A DNA stretch of 39,829 nt from Bacteroidota bacterium (lineage in GTDB: Bacteria; Bacteroidota; Bacteroidia; Chitinophagales; Chitinophagaceae): the NCBI GenBank assembly GCA_013286305.1, contig JABDFW010000023.1, positions 1 through 39,829 of the forward strand, written 5' to 3'. The position numbers and the translations under genes are program-made. Positions 32,623-39,829 of the stretch are shown one piece after another; the stretch's first letter is position 1; every line of letters starts with the position of its first letter. The notes beneath the pieces are model-generated. The model saw only the letters and a program-made list of their open reading frames with translations. It was not told the origin of the DNA and did not search any database.

Positions 32623-33978
32623 ATGAACTTAAAGAAATATTGCATACTTGCCATTGACGACGATACAGACGTACTAACCGCGGTGCGCCTGTTACTAAAA
32701 ACAGAAGTAAAGGAAATTGTTACAGAAAAAAACCCTGATAATATTCCATCCCTGTTAACTAAACAGTTTGACCTCGTATTGCTTGACATGAATTTTAAAT
32801 CATCCATCAATACCGGTAACGAAGGTATTTACTGGCTTAAACGAATAAAAGAAATAAAGCCTGATATTACTGTAATAATGATAACTGCCTATGGCGATAT
32901 TGACCTTGCAGTACGTTCATTAAAAGAAGGGGCAGCCGATTTTGTGGTAAAGCCCTGGCACAACGAAAAATTGATGGTAACCATTGAGGATGCATTGCGC
33001 AAAAAAAGCGGAAAGGGGAAATTGGAAGATTCTTTTGCCAATGACAGCATTATTGGCAAAGAGTTAATTGGGGAAAGCGAACCCATGCAGGACATTTTTT
33101 ACAAAACACAAAAAATTGCCCCCACCGATGCCAATATTTTAATACTTGGTGAAAATGGTACAGGGAAAGACCTGATAGCTAAAGCTATACACCAAAAATC
33201 ATTAAGGGCTAATAAGCCTTTTGTAAAAGTGGATGTAGGAGCATTAACGGAAACGCTTTTTGAAAGCGAATTGTTCGGGCATAAAAAAGGAGCTTTTACT
33301 GATGCCAAAGAAGACCGCCTGGGCCGTTTTGAATCAGCAAACGAAGGTACCTTGTTTTTAGATGAGATTGGTAATATAAGCCTTACACAGCAGGCAAAAT
33401 TATTATCCGTATTGCAAAACAGGCAGGTAACCAGGCTGGGCACTAACATTTCGGTACCTATTAATATACGTTTAATATGCGCAACTAACCTGCCCCTTAC
33501 TGAACTTGCCAATGAAAATCGTTTTAGAAAAGACCTGGTTTACCGCATAAATACTGTTGAAATAACAGTACCGCCTTTGCGCAGAAGGGGGGATGATATT
33601 ATACTGCTGGCAAAGCATTTTGCCATTATTTACGCGGAAAAATATTTAAAGCCCTCCATCCGGTTTGACGATGCTGCGCTGGAAAAATTATTGCAGTATC
33701 ATTATCCCGGTAATGTGAGGGAATTGCAATATACCATTGAACGTGCGATAATTATGAGTGATGGCGACCTGTTGCAGGCAAAAGATCTTATTTTCTCGCC
33801 AATAGAAACTGTTCCTGTTAATGTTGCCGAAGATGACGACATGAAATTAAGCACTATTGAAAAAAATACTATTTTACATGTTATTGAAAAATATAATGGC
33901 AACATTACCAAAGCTGCAAAGGAACTTGGATTAACAAGAACTGCTTTGTACAGGCGGTTAAGCAAGTATGAAATATAG
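32623..33978 (+). CDS. NtrC-family sigma-54-dependent response regulator
   Basis: 451 residues. The receiver has the acidic pocket D12-D14, phospho-acceptor D55, T88 and K110. The AAA+ domain has Walker A GENGTGKD (176-183), the sigma-54 contact loop GAFTDA (223-228) where the classical form is GAFTGA, Walker B GTLFLDEIG and arginine-bearing FRKDLVYRI. The C-terminal Fis-type helix-turn-helix (ITKAAKELGLTRTALYRRL) binds DNA. It lies between P10 and the kinase gene on one strand. Expected to drive the sigma-54 promoter upstream of P10 and perhaps others in the locus. Confidence 0.94.
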   Translation: MNLKKYCILAIDDDTDVLTAVRLLLKTEVKEIVTEKNPDNIPSLLTKQFDLVLLDMNFKSSINTGNEGIYWLKRIKEIKPDITVIMITAYGDIDLAVRSLKEGAADFVVKPWHNEKLMVTIEDALRKKSGKGKLEDSFANDSIIGKELIGESEPMQDIFYKTQKIAPTDANILILGENGTGKDLIAKAIHQKSLRANKPFVKVDVGALTETLFESELFGHKKGAFTDAKEDRLGRFESANEGTLFLDEIGNISLTQQAKLLSVLQNRQVTRLGTNISVPINIRLICATNLPLTELANENRFRKDLVYRINTVEITVPPLRRRGDDIILLAKHFAIIYAEKYLKPSIRFDDAALEKLLQYHYPGNVRELQYTIERAIIMSDGDLLQAKDLIFSPIETVPVNVAEDDDMKLSTIEKNTILHVIEKYNGNITKAAKELGLTRTALYRRLSKYEI

Positions 33979-34060
33979 AAGTAAATCATTTTAATTCAAG
34001 GGTAAAGTTTGGGGCTTTGTGGTATGGTTGCAGTTGAAAAATATTATAATACAAATAAAA

Positions 34061-34090
34061 AACCCCTCCCGGTAAAAGGAGGAGCAGGGA
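34061..34090 (+). repeat. CCCCTCC..GGAGGAG palindromic repeat before the kinase start
   Basis: CCCCTCC-CGGTAAAA-GGAGGAG sits 9 bases before the ATG at 34099. It resembles the units at 34-70 and 37324-37347, also placed at gene starts. Confidence 0.5.
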
Positions 34091-34098
34091 TAAATAAC

Positions 34099-35436
34099 AT
34101 GTTTAAAAGAAACGACTGGAACATAATTATAAGAGTGGTATTAATGTTTGTTACAATAACAGGCGCTGCCTTTTTACTGGTAAATCAATTGTACCAGTTT
34201 GAAATAATCGCTGTTCCAATTATTATTTACCAGGTGCTTGATTTTTTTAAGTTTCATAAAAAAGCGCAGATGGAGGTGGAGCAATTTGTAGAGAGTATTC
34301 ACTACAGGGATTTTTCGCGCCACTTTGATGTAAGGCATGCGCCACAGGAATTGCAAACACTGCGCAAAGGGTTTAACGAAATAAACACAACCTTTAAAGT
34401 GATAAGCAAAGAAAAAGAAACCCAGTACCAATACCTGCAAAAAATACTTGAGCTGGTAGATACCGGTATTCTTTCTTATGAACATGAAAGCGGCGAAGTT
34501 GTGTGGATGAACGAATCTTTAAAGCGGCTGTTACAGGTGCCTTATCTCAAAACCATTCAGTCGCTGGACAAGAGAGACCATATACTTTGCTCACAGATCG
34601 TGGACCTTAAGCCGGGGGAGAACATAATAAGCACTGCACACTTAGAAAGAAATACTTTAAAAATTTTATTATCGGCAACTGCTTTTCAAACGGAAGGGAA
34701 AGTGTATAAGCTTATTGCTTTTCAAAATGTGAATGAGGCCCTTGATGAAACAGAATCAAAAGCCTGGCAAAAGCTATTGAGTGTGATGACGCATGAAATC
34801 ATGAATTCTATCGCGCCCATTTCATCGCTGGCAGATACATTGAAGAACAGGCTGCACGAATCAGCAAAAAACCCGGATAAGAGTACTTCGCTTGATGACC
34901 TTGCTCTGGGTATAGAAACTATTAAACGCAGGAGCGAGGGGTTATTAAAATTCGCGGAAACATACCGTAACCTTAATAAGATCACTACGCTTAACCTTAA
35001 GAAAGTGTACGTACGCGATGTGTTTGAAAGCCTGCACCAGTTAATGGAGCCCACACTTGAGCAGAAGAATATTGAAATGGAGGTAATTCTTAAAGACCCC
35101 GACCTGATGATAGAAGCTGATATTAACCTGCTTGAGCAGGTATTAATAAACCTTGTGGTAAATGCCATTGAAGCAGTAAAAGAAATTGAAGACCCCCATA
35201 TCATGCTTTCCTCTTCGTTTATTTTTGGTAAAAAACCATATATACGGGTAACCGATAACGGGCCCGGTATGCCTGAGGAACTACTTGATAAAATTTTCAT
35301 CCCCTTTTTCAGTACTAAAAAAAGCGGAAGCGGTATTGGCTTAAGCCTTTGCAAACAAATTATGATGTTGCACAAAGGCAATATAACCGTACAATCTTTG
35401 GTAGGAGAAGGCACTGCATTTACACTGCAGTTCTAA
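34099..35436 (+). CDS. Histidine kinase with two membrane helices and a very short loop
   Basis: 445 residues from the ATG at 34099; the frame opens earlier at a TTG, but that part encodes a palindromic repeat. TM1 is about 9-28 and TM2 about 34-50, joined by about five residues, so there is essentially no periplasmic sensor. A linker, a PAS-like region (about 112-210), the phospho-acceptor H232 in THEIMNSIAP, the N-box INLVVNAIEAV, DNGPGMP and the STKKSGSGIGLSLC G-box follow. The kinase core is NtrB/NtrY-like and fits the adjacent NtrC-type regulator. The short-loop membrane region recalls intramembrane-sensing kinases that read an ABC permease. Confidence 0.92.
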   Translation: MFKRNDWNIIIRVVLMFVTITGAAFLLVNQLYQFEIIAVPIIIYQVLDFFKFHKKAQMEVEQFVESIHYRDFSRHFDVRHAPQELQTLRKGFNEINTTFKVISKEKETQYQYLQKILELVDTGILSYEHESGEVVWMNESLKRLLQVPYLKTIQSLDKRDHILCSQIVDLKPGENIISTAHLERNTLKILLSATAFQTEGKVYKLIAFQNVNEALDETESKAWQKLLSVMTHEIMNSIAPISSLADTLKNRLHESAKNPDKSTSLDDLALGIETIKRRSEGLLKFAETYRNLNKITTLNLKKVYVRDVFESLHQLMEPTLEQKNIEMEVILKDPDLMIEADINLLEQVLINLVVNAIEAVKEIEDPHIMLSSSFIFGKKPYIRVTDNGPGMPEELLDKIFIPFFSTKKSGSGIGLSLCKQIMMLHKGNITVQSLVGEGTAFTLQF

Positions 35437-35507
35437 ATTTTAAAGAGTGGAGGGCAAAGAAATGCTTTTCCTTCAAAAGTAAATGCCGCAATAGCCTCCG
35501 CCGGAAT

Positions 35508-35575
35508 GAACCCGTAGGGTTCAAACGTTTGTAGAAATGAAACGCAACGATTTTGTACGACCCTGAAAGGGGTCG
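35508..35575. repeat. Pair of palindromes GAACCC-GTA-GGGTTC and CGACCC-TGAAAG-GGGTCG
   Basis: Two perfect 6-base-stem inverted repeats are joined by AAACGTTTGTAGAAATGAAA and CGCAACGATTTTGTA. They resemble the palindromes at 38628-38860. Confidence 0.65.
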
Positions 35576-35812
35576 AATTCTTTTTATATCGATATTTTAA
35601 TACTAATGCATCCTTACTGCAGTTAACTCTTACAGCCGGCAATTATCAGTTAACAGGCGCATAGCTAAAAATGTAGTGGCTATGAATTTTTTCTTTATCC
35701 AATTTGTTTGTACTTTCAGCACCTCTTTTGCTAATTAACGGTTGATTGTGGTATATACAGATACAAATTAGATTTTAAAACAACATGTGCTCTTCTCCAT
35801 AATCTCGTCGGG

Positions 35813-35848
35813 CCCTTCTCCGCGAGGAGAAGGGGTTAGGGGATGAGG
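35813..35848 (+). repeat. CCCTTCTCC-GCGA-GGAGAAGGG hairpin with G-rich tail
   Basis: Perfect 9-base stem plus GTTAGGGGATGAGG tail. It is the same architecture as the repeats behind P9 and the small ORF, in the opposite orientation relative to coding. Confidence 0.65.
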
Positions 35849-35987
35849 CGATAAAGCGAAAGTTAAACTAATGTCTGTGGTATTACATTACGTTTAAGTA
35901 ATGCATTCAGCTACTGTGATTGGCTGATTTTGGGAATTTTTTTAATGTCAGCATTAACGAACCAGGCATATATAAAAAACAATAAAA

Positions 35988-37208
35988 ATGAAAGGAACCA
36001 TACAAGCTAAGCTATCGGTAATGATGTTTTTAGAGTATTTTATATGGGGCGCATGGTACGTGACCATGGGTACCTACATGACGGCCAACCTTCATTCCAG
36101 CGGCAAGGAAATAGGCCTGGCCTTTGGCGCTCTTGCCGTGGCAACCATGGTATCCCCTTTTATTGTGGGTATGATAGCAGACCGTTTTTTTGCAGCACAA
36201 AAAATAATGGGTGTCTTTCACCTGGTTGGCGCCGCCATATTGTTTTCACTTACAATGGTAACCGATAATACCATATTTTATTGGGTGGTTTTGCTGTATT
36301 CGCTTTTATACATGCCCACCATTGCATTAAGCAACAGCGTGGCCTTTTCTCAAATGTCAGATCCCGGCAAGCAATTTCCCTGGGTACGCGTTTTTGGGAC
36401 TCTTGGCTGGATAGGCGCCGGGTTACTCATCGGGTTTCTTAAAGTAGAAGCCACAACAGGCATCTTTTATATTGCCGGCACTGTATCAGTTTTATTGGGG
36501 CTATTTTCGTTTGCATTGCCCAATACGCCACCAAAAGCAAGGTCTGCTGATGTATCAGCCGGCAAAGCGCTGGGCACAGAAGCCTTTGTTTTATTTAAAA
36601 ATAAGCCATACCTCATCTTTTTTATTGCGGCTATTTTAGTGTGCATCCCGCTTTCTTTTTATTATGGTTTTGCAAACCCTTTTCTCACGGAAGCCGGCAT
36701 GGAAAAACCTGCCGCCAAAATGATACTCGGCCAGGTGTCAGAAGGGGTTTTCATTCTTGCTATACCTTTTTTGTTTTACAGGATAGGCGTAAAAAAAATG
36801 GTGCTCCTGGGCATGGTAGCCTGGATATTGCGGTATGTTCTTTTCGCCTATGCAAATATTGGAGTTAATGAGTGGATGCTGTATGCGGGTATAATATTGC
36901 ATGGTGTTTGTTACGATTTCTTTTTTGTTACAGGGTATATGTACACAGAGAAAAAAGCAGGTGAAAAAATTAAAAATGCCGCACAGGGGTTATTTACTTT
37001 TGCAACGTATGGGGTGGGTATGTTTATTGGCACATGGTTTTCAGGCGTTATAGTTGACAAATATGCAATAATTAATGAGCAAACAAAAGTAGTAACGCAC
37101 AACTGGACAAATATTTGGTATGCGCCTGCAATAATTGCAGCGTTCGTGCTGGTATATTTTATTTTATTTTTTAGGGAGAAAAAGCAAATTGCAGTGGCAA
37201 CAGCATAA
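35988..37208 (+). CDS. MFS transporter, nucleoside:H+ symporter (NupG-like) family
   Basis: 406 residues, about 12 membrane helices. The N-terminal LSVMMFLEYFIWGAWYVTMG and the IGMIADRFF-like loop (VGMIADRFFAAQKIMG) are typical of the NHS branch found in Bacteroidota. A soluble loop of about 20 residues (PPKARSADVSAGKALG) separates the halves. Located next to a Gfo/Idh/MocA oxidoreductase and near a TIM-barrel isomerase-like gene, it more likely imports a sugar or modified glycoside than a nucleoside; that is inference from context. Confidence 0.85.
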   Translation: MKGTIQAKLSVMMFLEYFIWGAWYVTMGTYMTANLHSSGKEIGLAFGALAVATMVSPFIVGMIADRFFAAQKIMGVFHLVGAAILFSLTMVTDNTIFYWVVLLYSLLYMPTIALSNSVAFSQMSDPGKQFPWVRVFGTLGWIGAGLLIGFLKVEATTGIFYIAGTVSVLLGLFSFALPNTPPKARSADVSAGKALGTEAFVLFKNKPYLIFFIAAILVCIPLSFYYGFANPFLTEAGMEKPAAKMILGQVSEGVFILAIPFLFYRIGVKKMVLLGMVAWILRYVLFAYANIGVNEWMLYAGIILHGVCYDFFFVTGYMYTEKKAGEKIKNAAQGLFTFATYGVGMFIGTWFSGVIVDKYAIINEQTKVVTHNWTNIWYAPAIIAAFVLVYFILFFREKKQIAVATA

Positions 37209-37323
37209 ATATCTTTTCAATGTTGAAAAGAGAATAGGACGCTGAAGGGAGTGACACAACCTGGATGCCACAAGCAAAAAAGCTGGCAAAAAAATATTTC
37301 TGATCACTAATTTTTTAATCAAA

Positions 37324-37347
37324 ACTCCCCTTTAGGGGTTGGGGGTA
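37324..37347 (+). repeat. CTCCCCTTTAGGGG palindrome before the oxidoreductase start
   Basis: CCCCT-T-TAGGGG plus a TTGGGGGT tail, ending about 7 bases before the ATG at 37354. Confidence 0.5.
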
Positions 37348-37353
37348 AACATT

Positions 37354-38544
37354 ATGAAAATTGCAATGCTTGGCTCGGGATTTATCGGGCGTTTTTATGC
37401 AGAATCGCTTCAGGGCTATAGAAGCAGGGACAAAATTGTAAGCATTTATTCGCGTCGCGAAGAAAGTGCAAAAAAGTTTGCAGAAGATTATAAGTGTGAT
37501 CATTGGTCAACTAATATGGAAGATGCTATTGCGCATCCTGAGGTTGAGATAGTTTGTATAGCGCTGCCTAATAATAAACATGAAGAAGCTGTTTTGCTTT
37601 GCTGCAAACACAAAAAGGCCGTTATAACAACAAAGCCTTTAGGCCGTAATGCCGAAGAAGCAAAACGTATGCTGCTGGCAGTGGAGCAGGCGGGTATTTT
37701 TAACGGGTATCTTGAAGACCTTGTTTATACCCCCAAATTTTTAAAAGCCCACGAGAGCGTAAAAAATGGCGCATTGGGCAGGGTATTATGGGCAAAATCG
37801 AGGGAAACGCATCCTGGCCCGCACAGCGACTGGTTTTGGGATATTGAGCAAGCCGGTGGTGGTTGTATTCTTGACCTTGGTTGCCATTGTGTGGAAATAA
37901 CAAGAAGCTATATTGGCAAAGATATTAAGCCGGTTGAGGTGATGTGTTGGGCTGATACACAGGTTAAACCCATTGAAGCAGAAGACCATGGAATAGCCTT
38001 AATAAAATACGAAAATGGCTCAATAGCGCAATTTGAGGTAAGCTGGACGTTTCGCGGCGGCCTTGACCTGCGTGACGAAGTAATGGGTACTGAAGGTACT
38101 ATATGGATAAACAGCTTTTTACGTACCGGCTTTGAAATGTTTACTACGGGCAAAGGCGCGGATTACGTATCGGAAAAGGCGGAAAGCAATACAGGATGGT
38201 TGTTCCCGGTGGGGGATGAGTTGAATGAGCTTGGTTATAACCACATGTTCATGGATATGTTTAACAGTATGGAGAAAGGGGCTGCCCCAAAAGAAACCTT
38301 TTATGACGGTTATGTAGTGAATGCCATACTTGATGCCGCTTACAAATCTGCAAAAAGTAAATTGTGGGAGCCTGTAAAGCTTGATATATGGCGCGGGCAG
38401 GAAGGTTTAAGCAAGCCAAGCAACTATACAGACTACGATGCCGACTATTACCTGGTGAAAGAAGAAATGACACACTACGGCACCAAAAAGCTGATATTGA
38501 AAAATAAGAGTACGGGCAAGTTTGAAGAAAGAATATTAGCGTAA
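37354..38544 (+). CDS. Gfo/Idh/MocA-family NAD(P)-dependent oxidoreductase
   Basis: 396 residues. The Rossmann dinucleotide loop GSGFIGRF is at the N-terminus, followed by VCIALPNNKHEEAV and the family lysine in TTKPLGRNAEEA. The catalytic region reads GGGCILDLGCHCVEITR. The ATG at 37354 begins MKIAMLGSGFIG, a normal family start; a TTG five codons upstream lies inside a palindrome and is not preferred. Such enzymes oxidise or reduce sugar hydroxyls; the substrate is unknown. It lies 145 bases after the MFS gene and is closed by a strong terminator. Confidence 0.9.
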   Translation: MKIAMLGSGFIGRFYAESLQGYRSRDKIVSIYSRREESAKKFAEDYKCDHWSTNMEDAIAHPEVEIVCIALPNNKHEEAVLLCCKHKKAVITTKPLGRNAEEAKRMLLAVEQAGIFNGYLEDLVYTPKFLKAHESVKNGALGRVLWAKSRETHPGPHSDWFWDIEQAGGGCILDLGCHCVEITRSYIGKDIKPVEVMCWADTQVKPIEAEDHGIALIKYENGSIAQFEVSWTFRGGLDLRDEVMGTEGTIWINSFLRTGFEMFTTGKGADYVSEKAESNTGWLFPVGDELNELGYNHMFMDMFNSMEKGAAPKETFYDGYVVNAILDAAYKSAKSKLWEPVKLDIWRGQEGLSKPSNYTDYDADYYLVKEEMTHYGTKKLILKNKSTGKFEERILA

Positions 38545-38554
38545 AAATATAATT

Positions 38555-38581
38555 AACCCCGCTTGAAAAGCGGGGTTTTTT
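38555..38581 (+). terminator. Intrinsic terminator of the oxidoreductase gene
   Basis: AACCCCGCTT-GA-AAGCGGGGTT followed by a T run, 11 bases after the stop codon. Textbook rho-independent form. Confidence 0.92.
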
Positions 38582-38627
38582 AGTTAAGGAAAGGGGTCGT
38601 AATTTGCTGAATAATTTTCTGATTATT

Positions 38628-38860
38628 GAACCTCTCACAGGGTTCATGAAGCGATTTTACTTGCAACCCCCGGATAAAATCCGGGGCTACTATTCAAACT
38701 GTCTGCCGGCATGTAGATTCAACCCCGTTGGGGTAGAAGTCATCCTGGATTGAACATTTTGACATCTCTTCCAACCCTGAAAGGGTTGAATTTGAATAGC
38801 CCCGAATGAAATTCGGGAGATAAGAATTTAAAATGACATAGAACCCCAACGGGGTTCAAT
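38628..38860. repeat. Composite palindromic repeat with mirrored halves
   Basis: The left half has GAACC..GGGTTC, CCCCGGATAAAATCCGGGG, CTACTATTCAAA and AACCCCGTTGGGGT. The right half has CAACCCTGAAAGGGTTG, TTTGAATAGCCCCGAATGAA and GAACCCCAACGGGGTTC. GGGGCTA..TTCAAA and ATT(C/G)AACCCCGTTGGGGT occur in both halves in opposite orientation. No gene is supported in this stretch. Confidence 0.6.
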
Positions 38861-38942
38861 AAAAAACCTAGTATTCTATAAATAAGTTCTCTTAACTAAA
38901 CGACATTGGCTTTAAAAGCGGGTTTTTATTTTATAGATATTT

Positions 38943-38955
38943 ACAAGTAACTTGT
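38943..38955 (+). promoter_or_regulatory. Operator-like palindrome ACAAGT-A-ACTTGT
   Basis: Perfect 6-base arms about one centre base, 37 bases before the RHH gene. Its TTG and a TATAGTTTA about 20 bases on could be -33 and -7 elements. The palindrome would overlap the promoter, as expected for autorepression. Confidence 0.45.
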
Positions 38956-38992
38956 ACTTATTGATTATATGCTATAGTTTAAAAATTGAGAT

Positions 38993-39250
38993 ATGGCCTC
39001 AAAACTTACTTTAAATATTAATTCAAAAACTGTTGAAAAGGCTAAGATTACTGCGCGGAAAAAGGGCACAAGCGTTAGTAAGATGGTGGAGGAATTTTTA
39101 GAATCAATGATTGAAAAAGAAGAAAAGAAGCACCCTATTGAAAGGATACGGGAAATTATAAATAGCAATATTACCAACCAATCATTAGATTGGAAGAAAG
39201 TGAAAGAAGAGTATATCGCAAAAAAATATTGTGTTATAGCCCACCCGTAA
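38993..39250 (+). CDS. DUF6364-like ribbon-helix-helix antitoxin-type protein
   Basis: 85 residues: MASKLTLNINSKTVEKAKIT forms the N-terminal beta strand and first helix, ARKKGTSVSKMVEEFLESM the second helix, then a charged linker with KHPIERIREII and a KEEYIAKKY tail. This fits small DUF6364 proteins, usually the antitoxin of a PIN-type toxin. No PIN or other toxin ORF follows in the next 276 bases. The final CVIAHP departs from the usual short end after KKY, so the junction may be eroded. A palindrome upstream suits autoregulation. Confidence 0.75.
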   Translation: MASKLTLNINSKTVEKAKITARKKGTSVSKMVEEFLESMIEKEEKKHPIERIREIINSNITNQSLDWKKVKEEYIAKKYCVIAHP

Positions 39251-39328
39251 TTAAATAACCCGCTACAACAATAGACTCCATTTTTTAATATATGCCTATC
39301 CCCATATAGCAGCCAAGATAATCCTTGG

Positions 39329-39416
39329 TGACCTTTGTGTTGTATTTTCCTTCGTGCCCTTAGTGGTTTTGATTTCTTTTTACCACTAAGATGCTCAAAG
39401 GATGATCACAAAGGAC
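39329..39416. repeat. Long imperfect inverted repeat (CTTAGTGGT / ACCACTAAG core)
   Basis: ACCTTTGTG..CCTTCGTGCCCTTAGTGGT faces ACCACTAAGATG..CACAAAGG around an 11-base loop. The arms are about 35-40 bases with mismatches. It resembles intergenic palindromes common in Bacteroidota. Otherwise the 276-base gap shows only a TATATTTG -7-like box at 39434-39441. Confidence 0.65.
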
Positions 39417-39526
39417 ACAAAATTTGTCACAAGTGTTTAGGTTTATATTTGAGGATAGTCATATTTTAATATCCTGTTTTTGTTATAAGTGCAGTAACTT
39501 TTCCTTTTAAATCTAACATTGTAACA

Positions 39527-39829
39527 ATGCAACGCAGAAATTTCATGAGGCAAACTGCTTTAGCCGGTGCCGGCATATTTGCTGCCTCCGCGGCAAAAGC
39601 CACAAAACGTATTCAAACGAATGAACCCTTTCATTTAAACTATGGTGTTCACGACGGTATGTTTGCCAACAGTGCAGGCAAAGATTTTGTTGACCAGCTG
39701 AAGTTTGCACACGATATGGGTTTTCGTGCCATGGAGGATAATGGCTTTATGGACAGGCCTGTAGATGAGCAAACCAGGATTGGCAATGCCATGGCTAAAT
39801 TGGGCATGAAAATGGGTGTTTTTGTGCTG
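39527..39829 (+). CDS. TIM-barrel sugar isomerase/epimerase-like protein, 5' part only
   Basis: 101 codons from an ATG to the window edge, with no stop. MQRRNFMRQTALAGAGIFAA is a twin-arginine-type signal peptide, so the product is probably exported. NYGVHDGMFANSAGKDFVDQ and LKFAHDMGFRAMEDNG match the first strands of the hydroxypyruvate isomerase / xylose isomerase-like barrel. Neighbouring MFS and Gfo/Idh genes suggest a sugar-derivative role. Only the N-terminus is visible, so catalytic metal ligands cannot be checked. Confidence 0.75.
   Translation, partial: MQRRNFMRQTALAGAGIFAASAAKATKRIQTNEPFHLNYGVHDGMFANSAGKDFVDQLKFAHDMGFRAMEDNGFMDRPVDEQTRIGNAMAKLGMKMGVFVL

Larger units (their letters stand above)
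35437..35987. other. 551-base gap between the kinase and MFS genes
   Basis: No gene is supported; short frames here have no plausible product. It holds the palindrome pair at 35508-35575, the hairpin at 35813-35848 and a CATTAC-GTTTAA-GTAATG inverted repeat at 35886-35903. The last could be an operator for the MFS gene. No terminator with a clear T-tract was found after the kinase. Confidence 0.5.

Noticed and set aside
34722..35414. 230-codon frame antisense to the histidine kinase
   Set aside because: It lies entirely within the kinase gene, whose motifs are unambiguous; the reverse product has no recognisable features.

Overview
The window looks like a Bacteroidota chromosome segment, most plausibly from a Chitinophagaceae-like soil or sediment bacterium; that placement is inference. 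Supporting signs are AT-rich spacers with weak Shine-Dalgarno sequences, TAnnTTTG-type promoter boxes, roughly 800-residue double-FtsX permeases, a NtrC-type regulator with a GAFTDA loop, and dense small intergenic palindromes and tandem repeats. No tRNA, rRNA, complete insertion sequence or CRISPR array was seen.

Left flank (1-3403, + strand): a sugar acid module of 2-keto-3-deoxygluconate kinase overlapping KDPG aldolase, then an AT-rich orphan gene with a HEPN-like RNQFAH motif, then a PdeM-type metallophosphoesterase.

Core (3473-29723, - strand): transcribed right to left are a periplasmic adaptor (HlyD/MacA type), a MacB/LolD-type ATPase, a small membrane ORF of uncertain reality, and nine consecutive paralogous FtsX/MacB-type permeases (called P9 down to P1), each about 785-821 residues. 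One ATPase and one adaptor thus face nine permeases. Nearly every stop codon in the array is followed by a modular repeat block, either tandem GTGAAAC units or a CCCCTCTCC..GGAGAGGGG hairpin, then a common A/T-rich tail. Protein features suggest that P9-P8 and P6-P5 are copies of a two-gene unit.

Divergent control unit (30165-35436, + strand): a tenth, diverged permease (P10), a sigma-54-dependent response regulator and a histidine kinase with two membrane helices joined by a very short loop. A good -24/-12 sigma-54 promoter match lies upstream of P10, and GTGTACG/CGGACAC sites occur both there and upstream of P4. The proposal is an autoregulated permease-kinase-regulator module that controls a family of MacB-type transporters, with P10 perhaps acting as a sensor in the manner of Bce modules.

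Right flank (35988-39829, + strand): a nucleoside/sugar MFS transporter, a Gfo/Idh/MocA oxidoreductase closed by a clear intrinsic terminator, a palindrome-rich spacer, a solitary ribbon-helix-helix antitoxin-like gene with a palindrome in its promoter, a long imperfect hairpin repeat, and the start of a Tat-exported TIM-barrel sugar isomerase-like gene cut by the window edge.
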